Below, one piece after another: positions 57,714-64,000 of a stretch of DNA of 64,000 nucleotides. The DNA comes from Gordonia zhenghanii. GTDB taxonomy: Bacteria; Actinomycetota; Actinomycetes; Mycobacteriales; Mycobacteriaceae. The first letter of the stretch is position 1, and each line of letters begins with the position of its first letter. A program made the translations under genes and the position numbers. The DNA lies in NCBI RefSeq assembly GCF_021738965.1, contig NZ_JAKKOQ010000001.1, positions 1-64,000 of the forward strand. Reading direction: 5' to 3'. The notes below the pieces were generated by a model, which was given only the letters and a program-made list of their open reading frames with translations, did no database searches and had not been told where the DNA came from.

Positions 57714-59399
57714 CTACTTCTGTGCAGGCAGGATGTGCGCTCCCGTCTTGTCGCAGGCCAGGGCGAGGGACGAGATGTACTGCGTCGAGCCGTCGGGAGC
57801 GGGGACGGCGGAGGCCAGCATGTCGGGGCGCTCGAACTCGGCGCCGGTCACGCAGCACAGGAGGATGGCGTCGCTCGGGTTCCCGTACTCGTCGTACATC
57901 GGCAGGTCGATGCCGTCGTCGGTGCGACGCAGGTAGTACCGACCGCGAGTCGCGACGGCGAGGATCGGCGGGAGCACGAGAGCCAGGACTGCGGCGACGA
58001 GCGGCGAATACGGTGCGATGCCGTCGCCGAACGCTCCGAAGAACACGGCGATCGACGCGCCCGCGGCGACGGCGACCGACACGAAGCCGACCGGGTTCAC
58101 GGCGTACAGCATGCCGCGACGGAACTCGGGAGCCATCGGGCTGATCTTCAGCAGCCACTTGTTGACGACGATGTCCGTGGCGACGACGACGATCCAGGCG
58201 ATGGCGCAGTTCGCGTAGAAGTTGAGCAGTTCGTTGAGGAAGCTGAACATGTTGGCTTCCATCAGCACCAACGCGATCAGCAGGTTGACCACGACGAACA
58301 CGAGCCGTCCCGGATACGTCTTGGTGACGCGAGTGAACGAGTTGGTCCACGCGAGCGAGCCCGAGTACGCATTCGTCACGTTGATCTTGATCTGCGAGAC
58401 CACAACCAGAATCAGCGCGAGCGTCATCGCCAACCACGGCGGCATCATCTCTTCGTAGACCATCACGAACTGGTGGACGGGCTGGTTGGCGACACCTGCA
58501 CTGTCGGCGACGTGGCCGATCATGTAGACGGCCAGGAACAGTCCGACGATCTGCTTCACTGCACCGAACAGCACCCAGCCGGGGCCTGCGACGAGGACGG
58601 CGGTCCACCAGCGTCGCGTGTTCTCGGGGGTCTTCGGCGGCATGAACCGCAGGTAGTCGATCTGCTCGGCGATCTGCGCGATCAACGAGAGGCAGACTCC
58701 CGCACACAGCATGATTCCGGCCCAACTGACGCCCTCGCCTGCGGGCGCACCGTTCTCGTCGATGCCACCGAACGAGAGGAAGTCACTCACCGCACTCGGG
58801 TGCGCGACGAGCAGGTAGACGAGCGGGCCGACCATCATCACCAGCCACAGCGGCGTCGTCCAGACCTGCAGTTTCGCGAGCGCCTTCATCCCGTAGATCA
58901 CCAGCGGCAGGACGATCAACGTCGACGCGAGGTAGCCGACCGGCAGCGGTATCCCGAGGCCGAGTTCCAATCCCTGCGCCATGATCGAGCCTTCGAGCGC
59001 GAAGAAGATGAACGTGAAAGACGCGAAGATCAGGTTGGTGACGACGCTGCCGTAGTACCCGAAGCCGCTGCCTCGGGTGATCAGGTCCAGATCGAGGTTG
59101 TAGCGGGCGGCGTAGACGGCGAGCGGGATGCCCGTCGCGATGATGACGGCCGCGAACAGCGCGATCCCCCACAAGGCATTGCCTGTGCCGTGCGCGAGCC
59201 CGATGTTGGCGCCGATGGAGAAGTCCGCGAGGTAGGCGATGCCGCCGAGCGCGGACGTCGCGACCACCGCGGTGCTCCACTTGCGGTAGCTGCGCGGCGC
59301 GAACCGCAGCGTGTAGTCCTCGAGCGTCTCCTTGAGTGCCTCTCCCTCCCCTCCACCTGCGACTGGACCGTCTGGAACGCGCGTCAACTGGTCTGTCAT
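57714..59399 (-). CDS. NCS1-family nucleobase/hydantoin-type permease
   Basis: A 561-residue membrane protein with about twelve helices. It has WGIALFAAVIIATGIPLAVYAARYNLDLDLITRGSGFGYYG and NAYSGSLAWTN, typical of the purine-cytosine/allantoin permease (NCS1) family. The C-terminal ~80 residues form a soluble tail (YYLRRTDDGIDLPMYDEYG...). The start at 59399 has GGAGGACGA upstream. Proximity to urease suggests import of a nitrogen source whose breakdown gives urea (allantoin, purine or similar); this is inference. Confidence 0.83.
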   Translation of the reverse strand: MTDQLTRVPDGPVAGGGEGEALKETLEDYTLRFAPRSYRKWSTAVVATSALGGIAYLADFSIGANIGLAHGTGNALWGIALFAAVIIATGIPLAVYAARYNLDLDLITRGSGFGYYGSVVTNLIFASFTFIFFALEGSIMAQGLELGLGIPLPVGYLASTLIVLPLVIYGMKALAKLQVWTTPLWLVMMVGPLVYLLVAHPSAVSDFLSFGGIDENGAPAGEGVSWAGIMLCAGVCLSLIAQIAEQIDYLRFMPPKTPENTRRWWTAVLVAGPGWVLFGAVKQIVGLFLAVYMIGHVADSAGVANQPVHQFVMVYEEMMPPWLAMTLALILVVVSQIKINVTNAYSGSLAWTNSFTRVTKTYPGRLVFVVVNLLIALVLMEANMFSFLNELLNFYANCAIAWIVVVATDIVVNKWLLKISPMAPEFRRGMLYAVNPVGFVSVAVAAGASIAVFFGAFGDGIAPYSPLVAAVLALVLPPILAVATRGRYYLRRTDDGIDLPMYDEYGNPSDAILLCCVTGAEFERPDMLASAVPAPDGSTQYISSLALACDKTGAHILPAQK

Positions 59400-59507
59400 T
59401 CGTCCTCCACTCACCATCTCTTCGATCGGTGAGTTGAACGTATGCAGGTGTTGTCACCAGGGCGGGGCGATCGTGTTGCGTCGCCGAAACCGTTGGTGTC
59501 GAACGTG

Positions 59508-60515
59508 TTACGTCGTCGCGCGTCGACGCGTCACGACGAACACCGCAGCCCAGACGGCCAAGAGGACACCGGTCAGCCAGATCCCGAGAGTCTCCAGGTC
59601 GGCTCCCCCGAGCCACGCGAACGGCCCGGTCCAGCCCCACTCCTCGTAGGCGAGGCCGGACAGTTGGACGACGGCGATGAACGCGGCGACCGCAGCCGAG
59701 ATGCCCGTCATCAACGACCGGTACGAGATTAGGCGAGGGCGCTGCCCGCCGGGCGACCACACGTACGCGCGGCGCATCACCGCGCCCTGCACGGTGTCGA
59801 GCAACGACATTCCCGCCGCGAAAAGGACGGGCAGGGTGAGGACGGCCCACCACGGCACCGCTCCCAGGCTCGCCGATCCGGCGAGCGCCAACAGGCCGAT
59901 CTCGGTCGCGGTGTCGAACCCGAAACCGAAGGCGAAGCCGACCGCGAACATCCGGGTAGGGCGGTCGACGACGCGCTCGAACCGGCGCACCACCGGCCAC
60001 ACGAGGCCGCCGGACGCGCCGTCGGACGTGCCGAGCGATCGGACGTTGACTGCGGCGATCACCAGGAGGAACAACGACGAGACGAGCGGCCCCCACACGC
60101 CGGTCACCTCGTGCAGGGTCGAGTCGTCGTCGGTGACGGCACGACCGAGCGCGCCGAGGCCGACGACGAGCGCCAGACAGAGTCCGAACACGACGCTCGA
60201 GTGGCCGAGCGAGAACCAGAGGCCGACCGTCGACGCTGGTCTGCCCCGGTCGACGAAGCGGCGCGTCGTGTTGTCGATGGCAGCGATGTGATCGGCGTCG
60301 AACGCGTGCCGCAGGCCGAGCGCGTACGCGCCCAGTCCGACAGCGAGCGCGGCTGGCCCTGCCGAGTCGTAGGTGATGCCCGACGGAACCACCACCGCCA
60401 GCAGAAGGCCCCACCCGAGCAGGTGGAGTCCGACGATGACGGCGATCGCCCACCGGCTGCCGGGATCGCGAACCGGCGGTCGCTCGGCGAGCACAGCTTG
60501 GTCTTCGGCCGTCAC
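59508..60515 (-). CDS. Nickel/cobalt permease, NiCoT (HoxN/NixA) family
   Basis: A 335-residue membrane protein with about eight helices. The diagnostic HAFDADHIAAIDN (HX4DH) motif near 75 and a second His segment GHSSVVFG are present. It imports Ni2+ for urease. The GTG start at 60515 overlaps the ureD stop in GTGA, so it is translationally coupled to the urease operon. Confidence 0.93.
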   Translation of the reverse strand: MTAEDQAVLAERPPVRDPGSRWAIAVIVGLHLLGWGLLLAVVVPSGITYDSAGPAALAVGLGAYALGLRHAFDADHIAAIDNTTRRFVDRGRPASTVGLWFSLGHSSVVFGLCLALVVGLGALGRAVTDDDSTLHEVTGVWGPLVSSLFLLVIAAVNVRSLGTSDGASGGLVWPVVRRFERVVDRPTRMFAVGFAFGFGFDTATEIGLLALAGSASLGAVPWWAVLTLPVLFAAGMSLLDTVQGAVMRRAYVWSPGGQRPRLISYRSLMTGISAAVAAFIAVVQLSGLAYEEWGWTGPFAWLGGADLETLGIWLTGVLLAVWAAVFVVTRRRATT

Positions 60516-61225
60516 AGATCCGCCTCCATCAGTCGTCGCCACGTGTCCCACGTGTGTGCGAGCGGACTCTCGTGAACAGAGTGCCCGAGGTATCGGGCCA
60601 ATGCGCCCCGTCCGGCGGTCTCCATCGTGTGCGCGTCGGGCTCGCCGGGCCGAATGCCTGCCAGCACGATCGACTCGATGACACGGTTCGGTCCGAGCAC
60701 TCCGGACATCGGCCGGTCGCCGTGCACGTCGATCGACTCGACGAGCAGCGGGACGTCGTCGACCGTTACGGTGGTCTCGACGCAGAGTCGTCCGCCGCGC
60801 TCGCCGGAGCGTCCGAGCACACAGACGTCACGGACCAGAACGCGTGCGTCGTCGGCGAGGGCGATCTCGGTCCGACGATGCAGGTTCGCGCCGTCGGCGA
60901 CGACCGTCTCCAGACCACGCCAGATCAGCGTCGCCCCGGGTCCGACGATCACGTGCGTCGACCAGTGCGACGCTTCGCCGTCGGCGTCGTAGGCGACGGT
61001 TCCGCCGACTTCGGTGAGGTCGAGCGTGCATCCGGTCCCGACGCGTATGTCGAGACCGATCGCGTCGCCGCCCAGGAGCATCGCGCCGCCGGCCACGAGC
61101 GCGACCCGCGCCGACGATGCGGTCCGGCCGAGGAGCCTCGGGACCAGCGTTGTGCCTGCTCCCGTCGACAGATCGACGCGCGCCCGACCCGGCGCGGCGT
61201 CGACGGCGATCCAAGCCGTTATCAA
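60512..61225 (-). CDS. ureD: Urease accessory protein UreD
   Basis: A 237-residue accessory protein that binds UreF and apo-urease during nickel insertion. It has [15 protein letters not shown] at the start and [15 protein letters not shown] in the middle of the strand-rich fold. The start is placed at the TTG at 61225, which overlaps the ureG stop as TTGA; no ATG or GTG fits the family N-terminus. Confidence 0.88.
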   Translation of the reverse strand: MITAWIAVDAAPGRARVDLSTGAGTTLVPRLLGRTASSARVALVAGGAMLLGGDAIGLDIRVGTGCTLDLTEVGGTVAYDADGEASHWSTHVIVGPGATLIWRGLETVVADGANLHRRTEIALADDARVLVRDVCVLGRSGERGGRLCVETTVTVDDVPLLVESIDVHGDRPMSGVLGPNRVIESIVLAGIRPGEPDAHTMETAGRGALARYLGHSVHESPLAHTWDTWRRLMEADL

Positions 61226-61950
61226 TGCTCGTGCGAGTGCACGTACCCGCCGTCCGGGTGCGCTTCGTCGGCGTGGAAATGCGGGGCCATCGGGCCCGGA
61301 TCCACCGGCTCGTGCGATCCACTGCGATGCGAAGCGAGCACACTGAGGACCCATTCACGCAGGGCGGCAACCGATTCGGCGTCGGTCCGGGACAGTGCGA
61401 GGACGGGCCGTCCTTCCCTTGCTTCGGACGCGTCGGCGACCATCGTCGGAACGTCGACGCCGACGTACGGCGCGAGGTCGGTCTTGTTGACGACGAGGAG
61501 GTCGGCACGCCCGATGCCCGGCCCGCCCTTACGTGCGACGTCGCCGCCGCCCGCGACGTCGAGCACGAAGATCTGTGCATCGACGAGCGCGGGCGAGAAC
61601 GTCGCCGTCAGGTTGTCCCCGCCGGATTCGATGAGGACCACGTCGAGCGGCGCGAAGTCGGCCTCGAGGTCTTCGGCGGCGAGCAGGTTGGCGGTCACGT
61701 CGTCGCGGATCGCGGTGTGCGGGCAGGCCCCGGTCTCGACGGCTCGGATCCGATCCGGGTCCAGGACGCCCGCCGACCGCAGGAAGCGCGCGTCTTCGTC
61801 GGTGTAGATGTCGTTGGTGATGACGCCGAGCGCGAGCTCGTCGGCGAGGGAGGCGCAGACGGTGGCGATCAACGACGACTTGCCGGTGCCGACGGGGCCC
61901 GCGATCCCGAGTCGGAGTGCGCGGTCTGGTGCAGCAGTGTGGTCAGGCAC
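61222..61950 (-). CDS. ureG: Urease accessory GTPase UreG
   Basis: A 242-residue SIMIBI GTPase. P-loop [11 protein letters not shown] near 19-29, [13 protein letters not shown] (nickel-binding CPH motif), [12 protein letters not shown] and [12 protein letters not shown] (base recognition). The His/Glu/Asp-rich C-terminus ([19 protein letters not shown]) could store or chelate nickel, a role UreE plays in other operons. It overlaps ureF by 8 bases. Confidence 0.96.
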   Translation of the reverse strand: MPDHTAAPDRALRLGIAGPVGTGKSSLIATVCASLADELALGVITNDIYTDEDARFLRSAGVLDPDRIRAVETGACPHTAIRDDVTANLLAAEDLEADFAPLDVVLIESGGDNLTATFSPALVDAQIFVLDVAGGGDVARKGGPGIGRADLLVVNKTDLAPYVGVDVPTMVADASEAREGRPVLALSRTDAESVAALREWVLSVLASHRSGSHEPVDPGPMAPHFHADEAHPDGGYVHSHEH

Positions 61951-62599
61951 GGAACAACCTCTGGGTCAGGCGGGCGTGGGTCTGCGCCCACTGCTCGCTG
62001 TGTGGAGCCCCGGACGCCGGAACGGCGGCGGGGTCGGTGACGGCGGCGATCTGCGCCACCGTGGGTTCGGCCGCGGCGCACGCGTCGAGGATCCACGCCG
62101 TGGTCTCGGCGGGATCGCGGGGATCGAGTTTGAGCAGCGCCGCCGCCGCGGTCGCCGCCTCGTCATAGATCACGAGGCGGACCAGGTCCTCGGCTGGCAG
62201 GCCGGCCGCAGCGGCGATCATCCCGAGAACCACGGCGCGGCAAGGCTTCTCGGGAAGCGCTGCGTAGTCGGCAGCGGGCCAGAGTCGGCGGGCCAGCCGC
62301 AGGTATCCGCGGGCGTGGGCTGTGGACGCGTCGCGCACCGCGGGCGACGGCGTCCGCGCAGCCCACGCGTCCTGCACCGCCTGCAGCGGTGCACCGACGA
62401 GCACGCGATGACGCGCCAGGACGGCGGTCCCGGCTTCCACCTGCGAGGTGGTCCGCGCCCGCGCACGCAGCAGGTCGCGCGCGTCGGCTCGCGGCATTCC
62501 GCTGGTCAGTGCCGGCTCCATGCCCGCCGAGTACGCATGCCCGCCGGTCGGCAACCGCGCGTCGGCCAGGAGCATCGCGAGCTGGGTCGGCGCCGTCAT
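61943..62599 (-). CDS. ureF: Urease accessory protein UreF
   Basis: A 218-residue helical accessory protein. It begins [31 protein letters not shown], the UreF N-terminal signature, and ends in a basic tail (QRLFRA) needed for UreG recruitment. The ATG at 62599 overlaps the ureC stop as TGATG. Confidence 0.93.
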   Translation of the reverse strand: MTAPTQLAMLLADARLPTGGHAYSAGMEPALTSGMPRADARDLLRARARTTSQVEAGTAVLARHRVLVGAPLQAVQDAWAARTPSPAVRDASTAHARGYLRLARRLWPAADYAALPEKPCRAVVLGMIAAAAGLPAEDLVRLVIYDEAATAAAALLKLDPRDPAETTAWILDACAAAEPTVAQIAAVTDPAAVPASGAPHSEQWAQTHARLTQRLFRA

Positions 62600-64000
62600 C
62601 AGAACATCGAGTAGAGCTGCGTCATCGGCAGCTCGGCGGCGGGGGCCGGCGTCACGAGTTCGCCGTCGATCCGGATGTCGAAGGTGTCGGGCCGGATGTC
62701 GATCCGCGGCAGGGCGTCGTTGACTTTCATGTCCGCCTTGCCGATCGCGCGCGTCGGCCGGACCGGCGCCAGACGACGTCGTAGCCCGAGCCGGTCGGCG
62801 AGCCCGTCGTCGAGCGCGGCGGGCGACACGAACGACACCGACAGATCGGCGCCGATCTGGGCGCCGAACGTCGGCCGCTGCAGCACCGGCTGCGGCGTCG
62901 GGATGGACGCGTTCGAGTCGCCGAGCGACGCCCAGACGATGGTCCCGCCCTTGATGACCAGCGACGGCCGGACTCCGAAGAATCGCGGATCCCACAGAGT
63001 CAGGTCGGCGAGCTTGCCGGGCTCGATCGACCCGACCTCGTAGTCGATGCCGTGCGCGATCGCCGGGTTGATCGTGTACTTGGCGACGTATCGGCGCGCG
63101 CGGTAATTATCGGCCCCGCTCACTCCGCTCCCGGCGACCAGGTTGTCGCCGCCACCGAGATGCCCCCGCCGCGCCTTCATCACGTGCGCCACCTGCCAGG
63201 TACGGGTGATGACCTCGCCGATGCGACCCATCGCCTGCGCATCCGACGATGTGATCGACAGTGCGCCGAGGTCGTGGAGCATGTCCTCGGCGGCGATCGT
63301 CGCCGCTCGGATGCGCGATTCGGCGAATGCCAAGTCCTCCGGGACCGCCGGGTTCAGGTGGTGGCAGACCATCAACATGTCGAGGTGTTCGGCGACGGTG
63401 TTGACGGTGTGCGGGAGCGTCGGGTTGGTCGATCCGGGGATCACGTTGGGCAGCCCGGCGATCGACAGGATGTCGGGTGCGTGACCGCCGCCCGCGCCCT
63501 CGACGTGGAACGCGTGAATGCTGCGGCCGCCGATCGCGGCGACCGTCGAGTCGACGAAGCCCGCCTCGTTCAACGAGTCCGAGTGCAAGGCGACCTGCAG
63601 CCCCCAGTCGTCGGCGGCGCGGAGCGCGGCGTCGATCGCGGCGGGAGTCGCACCCCAGTCCTCGTGGACTTTGAAGCCTGCGGCGCCGCCGAGCGCCTGT
63701 TCGGCGAGCCCCTCCGCCGACACCGTGTTGCCTTTGCTGAGGAACAGGACGTTCACCGGGATCTCGTCCAGTGCGCGGTGCATCTGCTGCAGATGCCACG
63801 GGCCGGGCGTCACGGTCGTCGCCTTCGACCCTTCGGACGGCCCCGTCCCGCCGCCGATGAGCGTCGTCAGTCCGGTCGCGAGTGCTTCGTCGCACTGGGA
63901 CGGCGACAGCAGATGGACGTGGGAGTCGATCCCGCCCGCGGTGAGGATCTTCCCCTCCCCGGCGATCACGTCGGTGGACGGCCCGATCACCAGATCGGGG
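62599..64000 (-). CDS. ureC: Urease alpha (catalytic) subunit, N-terminus beyond the window
   Basis: The visible 467 residues lack only about 100 N-terminal residues. Nickel ligands and active-site residues are present: GGIDSHVHL (His-x-His), [12 protein letters not shown] (the Lys that is carbamylated), [46 protein letters not shown] (flap) and [10 protein letters not shown] (Asp ligand). It hydrolyses urea to ammonia and carbamate. ureA and ureB presumably lie to the right. Confidence 0.97.
   Translation of the reverse strand, partial: PDLVIGPSTDVIAGEGKILTAGGIDSHVHLLSPSQCDEALATGLTTLIGGGTGPSEGSKATTVTPGPWHLQQMHRALDEIPVNVLFLSKGNTVSAEGLAEQALGGAAGFKVHEDWGATPAAIDAALRAADDWGLQVALHSDSLNEAGFVDSTVAAIGGRSIHAFHVEGAGGGHAPDILSIAGLPNVIPGSTNPTLPHTVNTVAEHLDMLMVCHHLNPAVPEDLAFAESRIRAATIAAEDMLHDLGALSITSSDAQAMGRIGEVITRTWQVAHVMKARRGHLGGGDNLVAGSGVSGADNYRARRYVAKYTINPAIAHGIDYEVGSIEPGKLADLTLWDPRFFGVRPSLVIKGGTIVWASLGDSNASIPTPQPVLQRPTFGAQIGADLSVSFVSPAALDDGLADRLGLRRRLAPVRPTRAIGKADMKVNDALPRIDIRPDTFDIRIDGELVTPAPAAELPMTQLYSMF

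Noticed and set aside
57735-59432. A 565-codon plus-strand frame opposite the NCS1 permease
   Set aside because: His/Asp/Arg-rich shadow composition; the minus-strand frame has a proper membrane-protein pattern and start site.

Overview
The window is high-GC chromosomal DNA from a member of the Mycobacteriales, most likely Gordonia or a close relative (genus is inference). The evidence is gene content and order. The stretch desaturase / ferredoxin reductase / DUF6912 / wax-ester-synthase-like / Rv3235-like / secA1 / hpf / comF / lpqB / mtrB / mtrA / tmk / sahH follows the Mycobacterium tuberculosis Rv3229c-Rv3248c region. The window also holds an mce operon, ESX (type VII) substrate genes, a mycothiol-transferase-type DinB protein and an actinobacterial ureCFGD order. 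No rRNA or tRNA gene was recognised.

Layout. 1-0.5 kb: start of an IS110-family transposase running off the left edge, with a structured non-coding stretch in front of it. 0.5-9.1 kb: acyl-lipid metabolism, with two tandem DesA3-type desaturases and their flavin/2Fe-2S reductase behind matching palindromic operators, a DinB-fold protein, and a WS/DGAT homologue with a broken active-site motif. 9.1-20.6 kb: housekeeping genes: SecA1, the ribosome hibernation factor, ComF, the LpqB-MtrB-MtrA envelope signalling operon, thymidylate kinase and SAH hydrolase. 20.6-24.4 kb: the two-part methionine-type importer MetPS and a luciferase-like monooxygenase with its FMN reductase. 24.5-29.1 kb: an orphan ESX substrate module (two WXG100 proteins, EspA-like and EspC-like proteins, two YbaB-like proteins, a divergent MinD/EspI-like ATPase) with no secretion machinery in the window. 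29.2-33.9 kb: NDH-2, a LysR regulator, and a SoxR-ABC exporter pair.

33.9-38.8 kb: the alpha operon (infA, rpmJ, rpsM, rpsK, rpsD, rpoA, rplQ, truA) on the minus strand. 38.8-50.7 kb: a plus-strand island between infA and map, made of a complete but permuted mce operon (yrbEB, mceA-F, mas, yrbEA), a small membrane protein, D-aminoacyl-tRNA deacylase and a GT87-type mannosyltransferase. 50.8-56.3 kb: the distal spc operon (rpsH, rplF, rplR, rpsE, rpmD, rplO, secY, adk, map) on the minus strand. 56.7-57.7 kb: an AbiEi/DUF559-type gene flanked by two related inverted hairpin elements. 57.7-64 kb: NCS1 permease, nickel permease and ureD-ureG-ureF-ureC, with ureC running off the right edge.

Main observations: three near-identical ECF-type promoters (GGAACC-N16-CGTC), two in the ESX locus and one before the Rv3235-like gene; the permuted mce operon inside the ribosomal-protein region; the inverted hairpins around the AbiEi/DUF559 gene; a SoxR box that appears to drive a leaderless ABC exporter mRNA; truA, which has no ATG/GTG/TTG codon ahead of its conserved N-terminus; and a family of GGTCGAGCGGAGTCGAGA-type intergenic repeats, one cluster of which forms the C-terminus of NDH-2.
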